Assembly (NCBI GenBank): GCA_013365325.1 | Contig: JABVXV010000018.1 | Span: 124,001 to 188,000 of the forward strand | DNA length: 64,000 nt | Reading direction: 5' to 3' | From: Dipetalonema caudispina | Lineage: Eukaryota; Nematoda; Chromadorea; Rhabditida; Onchocercidae | Shown: positions 39,101-52,100 of the stretch, piece after piece | Numbering within the stretch: position 1 is the stretch's first letter | How the letters are laid out: each line of letters starts with the position of its first letter | Made by a program: the position numbers and the translations under genes | The notes under the pieces: model-generated | What the model was told of the DNA's origin: nothing | What the model saw: the letters and a program-made list of their open reading frames with translations, nothing else | Databases searched by the model: none

Positions 39101-41609
39101 TAAAATCGCAAGATATTCGCTTCAAAAAATTTAAGTTTATCAATGACACAAATACTAAAAATAGTGCATTTTGGAAATTTTTAACACATTTTTGAAGCCA
39201 ATATTAAGAAAAAATTTCCAAAAACTCGGGATTTTTGAAAGGATCAAAGCAGGAAAAGTATCTATGATGCATTGGTTAGATCACATCGATCAGTTTGTTC
39301 AAAAGTTAAAATTTATGAAATATTTTTCGAAAAATGCCGTGCTATTTCAAAATTTTGGGAATAATTATCATTGTATTTCAACAGAGTAGAAAATGGTTTT
39401 CAAGTTTTGCAAAAAAAAAAGTGTCGGCAACTCAAAAAAACACTATGTGGATGTATTGTTGTTATCCGCGTGGGAATCGCCAAATGTTTGCTCTCATTTT
39501 TTTTTTAATTCTGAAGTTTATATTTTTCCTACTGTTCAAAGATTAAATCGAAATTAGAGCCAGAAAGTGACAAGAGATATAATAGCAAAGGATATTTGAG
39601 ATCAATGGTCCATTGATTCATTTCAATTCAAGGAAAAATGAGAAAATTTATTTACGGTGGTATACTTCAATTCTAATTTTTCCTTTGTGATGGCCTACTT
39701 GTTTATTAAATTCCCTTGAGGGATTGTTTGGAAATGGATCCAAAAATAAAACGAAAATGGAATGTTTTGAAATTACATATCTAGGAAATGTAATAAATAC
39801 ACTGAGATTAGGAATTTAAAAGAAAAAGAAAAAAAGATTACATTGAATAAAATCAATAAGAAAAGATTTTTCGCATAAATTTATGTGAAAAATTTTGTTT
39901 GGTATTAGACAAGCAAAAATTTGTGATGCGTAAAGAAATTTATTTAAAAAATATTTGGAAGGATTTTCAGGAATATATCCATAAGATGTGAAAATTGTTA
40001 TCTAGAAAGGAAGTAAATTAGCATATTAAAATACTTTCATTAATAATTAATAATCACTGAATGTACCAAACATATTTTTAGCAATTACTTATATCACTAA
40101 AATTTTCAGAATCTTAATATCTAACTTTTATCACTTCATTTGCATATTTTTGATTTATCTTTAGCACTAATAATTTGCAGTAAGATTGCAAGAGATTATA
40201 AAAGTAAATGATGAATGAACAAAATCTTTCATTGACAAATGAAAAAGTGACAATAGCACTTGATGTTACAGATAAATAGCTAATTTATGAAGGGGGGTCA
40301 AACAAATGTATTTATTTGACAATCCTTTTTAAGCTTTGTCATACAAATTAGCTCTTACGCTTAGAGTTCAAAGTAGTCAATAAATGGTGAGAAAGAAAGA
40401 ATTTCTTAACAGATAAACAAGGAACAAATAAATGAACAATTTTCATCATACACTGGGCTGAATGAAAGAATTTTCGAATCAATGAATGTGAAAAGAGGAA
40501 AAGAAAACTGACCCATATTCCACCTCAGATATCCATGTTATCTTAATAGAATCATTGAGGAAATGGACTTTAAGCATTTCCATTGGTGAAATTTTAACGC
40601 TTGAGAAATGAAAGGAAATATAACTGACCGAAATTTTCGGATAAGTAATTATTCTTTTTTCCCGGAAGAATTATCCAGTAAACACCAAATGTCGTATGAC
40701 AGGTACTAAAATGATGGAAAGTGCCTCATTTTCTTACTCATTGCTATTGGGATGCTTAATCCTAACAATTCGTGAAATTCCGGGTTTAATTTTTCTTTCT
40801 TTTTCTTGTTTTTTCTTTTCTTTTCTTTTTTACCATCAATTAGTTATTCTGCCCGTTTCTTGATTTGTTTTGCCCCCTTTCAATCTTTTACTAAACTTTG
40901 AGTCAAATGATGCTTCATTTTGCACTCAAATGATGAAATGAGGCTTTCTGCAACCACTTTCACTTCATCAGTGTGTTTCCAACAAGCATTTTAGCCTAAT
41001 GGCTCTTTGCTACATAGCCTGCAATAATGGCTTATTTAACATTTGGCCAATGCAATTTCTAAATTACTGCCATAAATTTGAAACTAAAGAGTTTTAAAAA
41101 TTGACAACTGACAGGCAGCTTTTGAATTGCATTAACTTATATTTTATATTGTGATACATTTAATTGCAACATACAATACATTACAATGATAAGAAAACAA
41201 AATGATAATGAAAATTATTCTCAGATTTTTGATCATTATGAATTCAAACAATTCTCTTTTTCTAAATAACTATTTCCAACTAACATCGAAATTATTCATA
41301 CACTTGAATAATACTAAACTTTAATTCAGAAATGGATTAATTTGCAAAAAATTTCGAAAAATTCTGGGAAAAAATTTGCTTTTATCGGACATGATATGAC
41401 ATGGATCCTTCAGTCAAATTTGAAGTGCAGAAATTATAGAAAGTTAAAGCATCTCTCTTTGTCAAAACACAATTAAGCGCAGTTAACGTAAAAAGTCATG
41501 CAAAGTAGTACTCATAATGGCCCGTGAATAGAATAGTTTCGGTGGGAACAGACGCAAATTAAGCGTATAGTCAATCTTTGAAGTTCGTTAAAATTAACTG
41601 CTAGTTGAA

Positions 41610-41637
41610 CTTTTATTAATTAGACGAGTTAATGAAC
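41610..41637 (+). repeat. Dispersed repeat, copy 2
   Basis: Matches 14493-14521 over its whole length except for one missing base in the middle (GACGAG here, GACGTAG there). The flanks are unrelated. Confidence 0.5.
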
Positions 41638-42144
41638 TGATAATACACTTCATAATTTATATCGAATCTAACTTTGAACCATTATACAATCAAAATTGTG
41701 TCAATATGATTAAATTGGGAAGCAAAATTAAAATTTATAATCAAATCTGAAACAATAAAAATGGAAATTTTGAGGAAAGATGTGTTATTAAATTGAAATA
41801 TTTAAGACAAATTGCGCTTGAAGTAGCATAAATGTGTCAGAAATGTGAAAGAGTCTGACTATCACTATGGAAATTTCTCTTTAAATTACTATTATTAATA
41901 ATATTTAGAATGATAAGGATCGCATAGTGATAAGTTCTTTAATGATAAACATTGTCGCATTGTGATTGACACATTTAGGGATCAGATTCTTTCAACTTCC
42001 CCTTAGATTATTTCTCATACAAAATTATTATTACACGACAAATGACCTTATTGTTGGCTCATTTCTCTCAATTATCAACATTCTTTGCTTTTCAAGGCTA
42101 TTTATTCTTTCTGTTCCAGAGGTATCATCAAAAAACATTTCTTT

Positions 42145-42161
42145 TGGCCTTCAGAAGGCCA
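42145..42161. repeat. Short perfect palindrome
   Basis: TGGCCTTC and GAAGGCCA, 8-bp arms, flank a single central A. The GC content is notable in a very AT-rich stretch. Confidence 0.6.
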
Positions 42162-44782
42162 TATATTGTGTTTGAAAATGAAATTGAAAGATGCTATAAA
42201 GATTAAACCATTATTATCATAGATATAACAACATTGGAAGTAACATTATTCTCGTTTGAGAAATTCAAATTGGTTAAGGTCAGAATGGGATAGTGCATTG
42301 TGTATAGAAAGACAACGTGGTTACAATACAGGTCAATGATGATCAATTAAACGTTCTTCTCAACAAATATCATCATCATTCAATAGGTTGATGACCATCA
42401 TAGACGAATCAGAAATGTAAATAAACGAGTGACCACATCGATGGATTGTAAACAAGAATCATTATAATGTGAAGTATTTACTTATGGACAATGAAAGTGA
42501 ATTTGCCTCTTTTTGTTCCATTTCTTCAAATAAAATGAAGAAATTTCTATAACTAAATGTTCTACATTCTCGAGATTTCATCATCTCTCATTGTTAACCG
42601 GAAATGACGAATGTTGCTTTTTTAAGAGATAGACAACCACGGATTTTCTTGAATATCTTCTAGTCATTTAACTAGTGATAGTGTTATCTCTAGTATGATC
42701 TGGGTCATTTTGTTCCAGAAGTTTTGCAAATAAGTAAGCTTTACCTGTACTTTTTAGTTTTCATACCTAATGGAGAAGATGATGTCATCCAACCACTATT
42801 CCTACTTTTTCATACCCAAATTGTTGACCTTTTATAAGGGATATAACCTGTAATTTGATAATGGAAATAATCAAAGATAATATTGATAATTGATAATAGC
42901 ACGTTCAAGACTGTTGTCACCATTGTATTTGTCGACGTTGAAATGATTAGTAGTTTTTATTACTTTGTCAGATGTACAAATACATGAAGAGCAGATTTTT
43001 GAACATTCGGTTGCTTTTAAATCTTTCCATTTAAAAGTTGATTTATTTCTCAGAGATCATAAACTTCTAAGTGATTTGCCGTCGCACTTTTGCTTATGTT
43101 TTCGATTAATCTCATTCAAAATTACAAGAAAAAAGACAAGAAATGAAAAGAATCACTGATTTTAAATTAATCCGCTTAACATTAATGAAATATTACAATG
43201 TTACTTCTGTAGTTGAGAAATACTGAGTAGTCAATTATAGGTACTACTTTAAGTTAATTTTTTTCCGATAACCTATATTTTTAGGGATGGTGACCTCTTA
43301 TCTTTACAACTTAATCCAATAGCATACCTACCATATATGAATTTTTCTCAACAATTCAACAATTTGAACGGAAATTTTGAAGTTTAAAATCCAAAAATGC
43401 TTGCCACAAATCTTGCTGAAAGTGTACTTCAAGTTTCAACAAAAATTAGGATAAGTTTGATGTACTAAAAAAAAGAAATCATTCTAAATATATATCTCAA
43501 TAGCAGAGAGACATCGTCACATGCCTAACTAAATTACATAGCATTAGTACCCAAGAGAAATCACTTTTCTTCTCTTCATGAAAATTGAAACTATGAAAAA
43601 AAATTCAGCATGTTTTTTACGAAAAAGCTCTAAGTTGTAAACAGAACAACGACTATTAAATAGTTGGAAATTGTATTGAGGATTTCAGGTGTTAGATCAT
43701 AAATGAAGTCGAAACTATTTTAGGAATATTCTTGACCTATTATTCTTCGATACAATCGCAGAATTCACTTCGTATCTTCTGATAAAGTACTTAAAACTTT
43801 ACATTTACTGGAATGATAATTATTGTTTCACTCAATAGGATTCCAAAGAAGCAAAGGATATCACTTACAGCAACCTGTTTTTAAGCTCGATCACTTCCAA
43901 GAAAATATTTTTTTTTGGACAGAAAAATAATATGGAAAGTGCAGATGATGTTCCAAAATTATTAACTTTTTTTGTTCTATAAATTTAAGCTAACAAACTA
44001 GACTGCAAATAAATTCAAACCATAATAGATATTTTGTGCTGAGCAGCAAATGAATCGTAGGACTTTAATTTAAATTTATGACTTGTAATAAAGCAAATGA
44101 CTTGAACGGAGAGGCGATCGTTGAAAAAGCAGCAATTCAATAAATATGAAATATTAAACAAAAAATTTCCTTAAACTTTTAATAGAATGTTAGATCTTAA
44201 GAGGAATTCCCGTTGGTAAATATCAAGACCTGTTTTACTCGGTCTTCTCTTCCGTGTCCCTTCCTTTTTCGGTCCTGTCTGGATTTGGCTCTTATCCGCA
44301 AAAAAACCATAATAAAAAGTGCTATGCTAAAATTGCTAAAATAGAAAAAAAGCGAGATTTGCTAAAAGTCTGATCACAAGTACATTACACACAAAAAAGA
44401 TCATCTAATTTTTGGAAAGTATTCACTCATAAAATTTCAAAAAACATATAAATCTAAAATGGTTTCAAACTGAATCAGAGTAATGCAGTTTCTCCAACAC
44501 CACCAGCTGTGCATTGAATTTTATGATAGGCCAATAGTATGGGAACCATCGCATTCTTTTTAATTCAATTCCTCTGAAAAAATAGTATTGCATTCAAAAA
44601 TATTTTCGGAGTGCTGAATATGCTGCTGCAAATTACTAATATACTTTTCGATTTAGACAAATTTGAAAATTTCAGTTGCAAATGAAATAAGGAATCCTGA
44701 ACTGCTAAATTTACTACCAAAACTTCACAGTTTGGACGATTAGAATTTCAAGCAACAAATTAATAAATATGACAGAAAAAAT

Positions 44783-47700
44783 TTACTGGAATGTTTCAAT
44801 ATCATATAAAATATGATGAGTTGAAGAGAAATTCCGTACAATAAAGTTGACAATATCAGGTTCCGTGTACGAACCAATTAGCAAATAGTCGAATCGCGCA
44901 AGTTGCGATGGTCCCAAATTTCCGGTTTTATTATATCTATATATTAACAAAATAATTTGTAATCTTAGGAACATCGATATCTTCCAACCTGTTTATACTT
45001 TATTATTTAAATCTTAATTTTGAAATTCTGTAAAAGGAAGTGTTAAAATTCTACAAAGAAAAAAAAAAAAAAGAAAAACGTTGCAGAAATATGCAAGCTC
45101 GTAATAGTTGCTTTGAGTTCATTGTCCTAGACCAGTACTTTCCCACCTATAATCCATCTTCCTAATATGCATACCTCCCTTAATTTCGATGCTAGCAAGT
45201 TTAATATAATTCTTTGTTAATTGACTCACTCCCAAGCATCATACCACTGCAAGAATCGACTAACGCCAGTCTGAGCAGAATAATTATCAATATAAACGGA
45301 AATTGGTTTATTTCGATTGAAATGTTGTAAATACTGAAAAAAATTTTAAAGAAAAAGACTTTTCGAAATAATCATAAAATTTTTTTCGCCTTATACTATA
45401 TCATTTTTTCAGTGACTATTCGTTGATTTTTCAACCCAAAGCTTCTACGTTCAAATGTGATATGAGGATGTTTAAACCTTTATTATTCTTTATCCAACCT
45501 TTGAGAGAATGGATTCATGAAAATCAGTGTAAAAAAACATAACAGCTCAAGGAATTCCAGGAAAAAGTACCTGAAGAGAAGCAAGTGCTTCACCACCAGG
45601 ATAGTTTCTAGAACTCGCAAGCAGAAAGATGGAAGTACCGATAACATTCACGATCAAATGTAGTATTACGCCAATGGCCATTAACATTCCAAAAATCGAT
45701 TTCCAGCGATTGATCCAAATAAAAAACAAATACATATATTCATAATAAAATTTATTAAAAATCAAAATGACTGTGATTAACAAAACTTTCCATGTTTATC
45801 ATAAGAACAATTATGTTTTTCGAAATCTGCATCTTAAACTTCTACTTATTTCGAAGCAGTTGGAATTTTTCCTCCATTGTTTTTTTCTTTTTTTTTTTTT
45901 ACAATGACAATGCAAAGAAGAATTGACAATTGAAAAAAAATTTTCTTTGTGATTTAGAAAATAAATAACTTACATTCTTGCACAGAACACTGCTGATGAA
46001 ACATTCAAAAGCGGCAAAGTGTAAATGATAAATCGAAGTTCTTTGTGGGGAAGGAAAGAATACAAGAAGATATAACATGTAACAGGCATTAGAATTGGCA
46101 GTAAACGACGATCTGAAAACAAGAAAATCTATTTGTTTGGATAGTAAGTTCATATATGTTGAATAAAAGATGTGTGTACGATTAACAAAGTATTCCATGT
46201 TCTTCGACAAATTTAACAATTTTGAACAATGAATAGTGACATGGTTGGAGATTTTAAAGGCCCTACTTAATTACTTGATATAAAATGAGAAGAAAGAAAG
46301 AAGGAAATTCATTAATTTTTGATATGGAATAGAGAAAAATGCGAAATTACCTACCAATCAATGCGCCTAAAAGCACAAGAGGAGTTGAAGCAAACATGGC
46401 TCGTGGGATCGCGGAATAAAAATACCAGAAGTAGGGCAGAACCTGCAAAGAAAAAAACGTTAAGGGATGTAATTCTTTAAAAAGAAGTTAACCTTTTTAA
46501 TTTTTAAGATTTTTAGAAGTTTTTGAAGCAAAAGTTCTTCACTTCTAACTTTCCATCTTTCTTTATTTTAGATTTCAATAATTCTTCTGTAGTGTAAAAT
46601 CTACTGATTATAAACCAAGAAATGAAAATTTACGCCATATTCGTGACTTCTGTTTAATATTACATTGAACCACCATACTTCACCTTCAGGCCATACCCAT
46701 CGCTGCCACAAGAAAGAATCTATTGGTACGGATATACCTAAATAATTTGTACCTACGTAAGTATTTAGCATATTAAGCAAAAATTTCAACGACGTTATTG
46801 TATTAAATCAAATTAGAGTATTTCAAAATTGATAGAAACTATAAACTACATTGAAATGAATGATCTAAATATAAAAATACAACTAAAATATATAAATGGC
46901 TAACCTAAAGTGAGCAAAGCAGTAGACAAGCAATGAACAATTGCACCATTCCAACCTAACAGAGATAGTTGGCGAGTTAAAATAGGCCATATAAAAATGC
47001 AGCCATAAAGCAAGATCAATTCACATCGAAATAGTACAGTGGAAAATGTAGCAATTTGTGCTGCATATAACCACTGTCCATCCAAAATTTTCTGATACGT
47101 CCAAAGTACTACAGTTTGTAAATTATAAAGACGAAATACAATGAAGAAAAAATATGGATGAAGCAATTTCCATAAATTTTAATTAGGCTTAAATATTTTG
47201 ATTAAGCATGATAATCAAATGGGAATCATAATGAAGGGTGGAAAAACTCTTACCCCCAAGTAAGGCAAATGTATTTGGAAGAGGCCTGGAACAGTAGAAC
47301 ATAAAATGGAACTGTGTCGCTATAGTCAATCTGAAATTTTTCTCCAATTCACGGAAAATTGAAACTTGTTAAATGACCAATACATTTATCATAACTGACT
47401 TTAGTGTTATGCGTCCTTTATGAATAGGAAAAACTTTTGAATATCTCAAGACGTAAACAACTTGCTTGTTGAACTCTGAAATAAACTGGTACCACAAACT
47501 ATGCCACATTTAATCAAATGGCAGTCTCTATTATTATTAACAAATTACTAAGTGATGCAGGCGATAAGTATGTAACAAAAAGCACCAAGTTTCGAATTCT
47601 AAATCGATATCTGTAGGATAAAAGAAAATTACCTCAAAAAGTCTCCCGATAATTCACCAAACTTTTTATCAATTCGATCAGCAAAATGACCAAATGCGAA

Positions 47701-48570
47701 TAAAACTGCTAGACCAAGCACAAGTCTCACTATAATTGAAAAACAGAAGTGTTTTTCGAAGATATTTTGCAAAAAATTTAAGGTGATAAACAGTAGGTCA
47801 AGAAAAAATTAATTACAACTAAAAGGTCAAGTAAAAAAAAATTAGAAGAAAATAGTCACAAAAAGAAGTGAAAAGTAATTACAATTAAATATCACTATTC
47901 AATCAATAAATCGAAATACTACTGATATCATTAAAATTTGAAACAAACCGCCATACAAAATCCAGTGCTTTGCAGTATTATTCCACTTGAAATAGCTTAC
48001 TGCAGGAAAAAAAGGAGCACTAACTGCCACGGCACCCATGAAAGTACGTGGTACCACTCCGGGAAATTTGTGATGATCATACTAGAAGTTAAAATTCAGG
48101 AATTCTAACAAGGAAAATATAGCAAGAGAACTAGATGTTTCAAAATAATCACAAATATCATTTGTATAACATGATAGTGATGATATTTTTAAAAGAACTC
48201 AGAACATGAATAATATTTTCTTACATCACTAGTTATCTTAGTGATGCATTCGCTCAACATCCCACTAATTGATAGCGATATAAAGAGAGAATTTCCTCAT
48301 GTTGAAATGCACTCAGTAAGAACTAATTTTAGTAAATCCATTAAAATAATGACCGTCACTCACAGACTTCATATAAATTATGAAGATAAAGATTTTTTGT
48401 TCAAAAAAGTGGTAACATCTTACCTTGGTAAAGTTCAACTGATGATACAAGATGTCATGGATAGCTTGCACATTGAAGCTTTCTTCAACTTTTGTATAGG
48501 GTGCCATTATTATATGCAGCACGCATATCCCTATCAGAAGCAATTCTAAGGGCCGTTTTCTCCTACTCAT
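44783..48570 (-). CDS. ALG12: ALG12-type alpha-1,6-mannosyltransferase (GT22), N-glycan precursor assembly
   Basis: Eleven exons: 48424-48570, 47949-48081, 47633-47729, 47254-47330, 46905-47108, 46634-46737, 46355-46442, 45974-46112, 45571-45715, 45230-45333, 44783-44936; 463 aa, close to human ALG12 (488). The product would add the eighth mannose to Man7GlcNAc2-PP-dolichol in the ER lumen. Family marks: [20 protein letters not shown] near the N-terminus (the luminal acidic catalytic loop), [70 protein letters not shown] and QTGVSRFL. Many hydrophobic segments indicate a multi-pass membrane protein. Odd: no AG acceptor exists in the right frame before exon 9 (45571-45715); the best junction ends in TG. 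All other junctions are canonical and in phase. It lies about 560 bp downstream of the valyl-tRNA synthetase stop on the same strand. Other GT22 members (ALG9, PIGB) fit the motifs less well. Confidence 0.92.
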
Positions 48571-49133
48571 CGTTTGTAACCGCTGACCAAATTCTTAAGA
48601 AAAATTTCAAGTCTCAAAACATTCAAATTTAAATGCGAAATTCAAATCCAAGCAAACTAAGTGGAAGTACCCCGGAAGACAATGCAAGAACACATACAGC
48701 GAAATTATTTCTAACAAATGTTTTATTGATTCCAAACTAAGTGCAATAAACGAATAAATAAAATTATGAAAAAAGACAATGATAATGAAGCGTTTCGTTT
48801 TGAATCGTCTTCAACAATTTGTAAACACGGAACAAGATTAACTACTTTCTCACAAATTTCATTCAGTAATAATTTAACCGACTGTCCAGATAAATCGGAA
48901 GTTAAGATGATGAAGGTCAAAAAAAATCGAAAAAACCATAGGCGTCGCAAAAAACTTAGATTTCAAACAAACGGCATAGAAGATTGAGTAGAATAAATTT
49001 AAAACAGCAGAAAAAGAACAAGTTAAGGATGATTTCAGAAATTTATAACTTATTGGCTTAGTAAAAAAGATTAGTAATCCAATATCTTTCCCTATATGAA
49101 CATTCAGTATTTCATACAACATATGATATTTAA
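48571..49133. other. Intercistronic region between valyl-tRNA synthetase and ALG12
   Basis: About 560 bp. If the minus-strand genes are in an operon, this holds the 3' UTR of the synthetase gene and the trans-splice site for ALG12. A plus-strand open frame at 48766-48987 is listed separately. Confidence 0.5.
48766..48987 (+). CDS. Weak candidate: 73-aa ORF with basic C-terminus
   Basis: An ATG-started frame of 73 codons with mixed composition in its first half and a strongly basic end (KVKKNRKNHRRRKKLRF). It would be antisense to the intercistronic region of the synthetase/ALG12 pair. I do not recognise it and see no splice context. Chance is the more likely explanation. Confidence 0.12.
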   Translation: MKKDNDNEAFRFESSSTICKHGTRLTTFSQISFSNNLTDCPDKSEVKMMKVKKNRKNHRRRKKLRFQTNGIED

Positions 49134-52100
49134 TCAAGACGCATCTAATCGTTTAATTAAAGCCCCTAACTTCGATATTTCCTCGACCATACCGTTCACT
49201 ACTGCATTTGCCTGTAATGAATAATAAAGGTGAATAAAATTATGAGAGCAAAATATATTACTGTAACGAAAAAATGAAAACTTCCACAACGTTAGCAAAC
49301 TATCTAATTCATGAAAGGTCAGATGAAATCATCGGTTATCAATAGACTAACTATAAATGAAGCTTCTGAAAAACATAAGGCATGAGGGTTAATCCTGATA
49401 TCCTTGAAATAAACCATTATATGTCACCTATACACCAAAAAAAAAACAGAACTCCATTACATGCTAAATCTAAAAAAAACCTATGAATTCTAAAAATCTC
49501 AAAAACCAGGAAAGTTACAAGATTTTGTAGGCTTTCAAGATTTACGTAACGTATATTGCTAGTTTTCACGGATTACCTGAGAAATTTTCTGCTGGTGTCT
49601 TTTCACTAAATCTTCTCTGGCTGTACTTTTAGCTAATTTCTCGTGTTTGTCAATTTGGTGCAAAAATTGTCCTTTTCTTTTTTCCGCCTTCTGTAATCGT
49701 CTCAGTAATTCTTTCTTGATTAAGGAACCATAATCACCCTGTAAAATGATAGTAAAAAATTTTCTACTTATAACAGTTCTCTTTAATTAAAGATTATAAG
49801 GTTAAAGAGAAGCACCAGAATTCAACTTTTCATTCCGTAATTTTTCAGAAGCTTTATTTTACGCACCTCAATAGTAACATGGATTTCGGCTGAATAACCA
49901 TGCACGGGAAAAGGCAGATTGCAATTACTGTTTTCTCCCGCAACTGGCGACGAGAGTGTGACGTTACAAAGTTCTTGAATAACAGACTGGAAATTTTTCA
50001 GGTCGCATTTTTCTCCGTAGCAAGCTACTAAAAATGGATAAAATATGAAATTTTATATTTAAGGAAAAAGAAATAAACAACTTGCTAATATTAATGCTGA
50101 ACAGCTCTTCCAAACAATGAACAATGTAGGGAAATAATTATGAAGCAAAATATTTTTTCAAAAACAATACCTTGTAAAGTATTTCTTGCAGAAAGTTGAA
50201 ACTGTGCCCGGAAAGACCTTATGGCCTTAACCACCTCCAGCACGAAGGACATATCTTCCTCAAGTTTTTTATTGATCAGATAAGGCTTCAAGTCCTAAAA
50301 ATCGAAGTTTTCTAATTAAGTAGATCCAAAATTATGAAACAACTATTTGGAAGAATTGATAGACAAAGAAATAGACGGAAAAAGCAAATAAAATTACCAT
50401 CTTTGGGTTAAAGACAAAAGTATTGCTTCCTTTTTCTTGTTTGATGCAATCAAAAAGAAGATACTGGCTCACAAAAGGCATGAAAACCGAAAGATGAATC
50501 AGAGACTTTTCAATAACATCACGCAAAACTTCAGCAACTATCCTTAGTCTTGAGTAGTCTTTTAACCATAATGCTTTCTTTGTCGTCTCCTAAATAATAC
50601 TGTTGATATAACGGTCTGCTACTCGCTTCAATTAAAGTTGACTTCTTCAAAAATAAGGCGAAAATCATTAGTTTTCTAAGCGTTTAGAACTTTGGAGAAA
50701 ATATATTTTGGAGTTTTAGAATTCTAATTTAATATAAATTTAACAAAAACGAAAAAGGAACTCACGATATAAACATCACATAAATCATTGTAAAGAAATT
50801 TGTGAAGTGCACTGAGCGCCAAATGAGGACAATCTGAATCCATTTTTTCTGCCATTATCATTAAAGAACTTTCCAAGCGACTTCTTATCCAGCAATCCTG
50901 AAAAGAATACTCTAGAAGTATTATAAGATTTCTAATCAATGATTGATGAACAAAATTTTGGTTTATAGTTGATTTCTCTTAAGGAAGGTCTTCTCTACCT
51001 TTAAAAATACTTGGAAATAAATTAAATTATCCCATATTATCCTTCTTACACTATAGCAGAGAATTTTAAATATCATTATAAGTGTCAAATGTGAAAATTA
51101 CATAAAAACAACTAACTTCAATACGGTCGCTACGAACTTGGTCGGAAACTTTGCAACAATTTCGCCATATTTCTTCAGCATAAATGCAAAGATTCCATAG
51201 CTTGTTGCAAAATCTGAATTTTCTTAATTTTTATGAAAGTCCTAATTTACGGGACACTAAATCTGTAGTAAATATTCGATCTGTAATAAAATAAAATTCA
51301 TTACTTACTTTAAACCTTCCTCAGCTGTTTGTACAACATCGATATTGATATCCATAGCACCAACATCATGACGGAGTAGAGCGAAACGCAGAGCGTCCGG
51401 ACCACATCGGGGAATTCCTTCAGGGAATCGAGATTTCAGCGAATTTGCTGCTGTTTCTAAATTTTATTGAATTGATCTGATATCAATAAGGTAAATATAG
51501 TTGTTGCTCTTTATAGATCCGCTATCATCAACGGAAGCAATAACTGAACACAGAAGTATGAATAATAAGTTATACTGCTCAGTAAGCTCACTTTTTTCTA
51601 CTTCGGAAAGAGTACTTTTCTCGAGACGTTCCAACATTTTCTGAACTGAAATACCATCAACAATATCCATTGGATCGATTACATTTCCCAACGACTTACT
51701 CATCTTTTTTCCACTTTCATCACGTACTAAACCGTGCAACACAACTTTTGGAAAGGGCAAATAACCCGTTAAGCTGAAAATTTATTTCAGTGATATCTCC
51801 AAAAGACAAATGAAAACATGAAAATCATTTACTCATATCGACAATAGGATTCACAGAATAAATGGAGAAAATTAAAAGCAAAAAAAGATATTACAGGATT
51901 CTGAGATTAATAGTTCTCCAATGTTTCACAAAAAGAAAACCTGTGACAAACTGCAACCATTCGCGCTACCCAAAATCCAACAATGTCATATCCAGTTTCT
52001 AACACAGATAATGGAATGCAATCAATTCGTTTTCTTGGCCAATCTGTAAATACATGGTTTTTTCTTTAAAATTTACAAACTACTGATAACTATGCGATCG

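Larger units (their letters stand above)
36121..44782. other. Gene-poor AT-rich region
   Basis: About 8.7 kb upstream of the peptidase gene and downstream of ALG12 without an exon I can support. It contains the second copy of a short dispersed repeat (41610-41637), a 17-bp palindrome (42145-42161), and pyrimidine-rich tracts near 40790-40830. Open frames such as 39171-39389 are short and Lys/Phe/Asn-rich. The part next to 36120 is probably the peptidase promoter. Confidence 0.5.

Noticed and set aside
48241..48549. 102-codon plus-strand open frame
   Set aside because: It is the antisense shadow of ALG12 exon 1, whose product is clearly recognisable on the minus strand.
44783..48570. GPI mannosyltransferase (PIGB) or ALG9 as the identity of the GT22 gene
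   Set aside because: The [13 protein letters not shown] block, [14 protein letters not shown] and the [10 protein letters not shown] segment fit ALG12 best, as does length.
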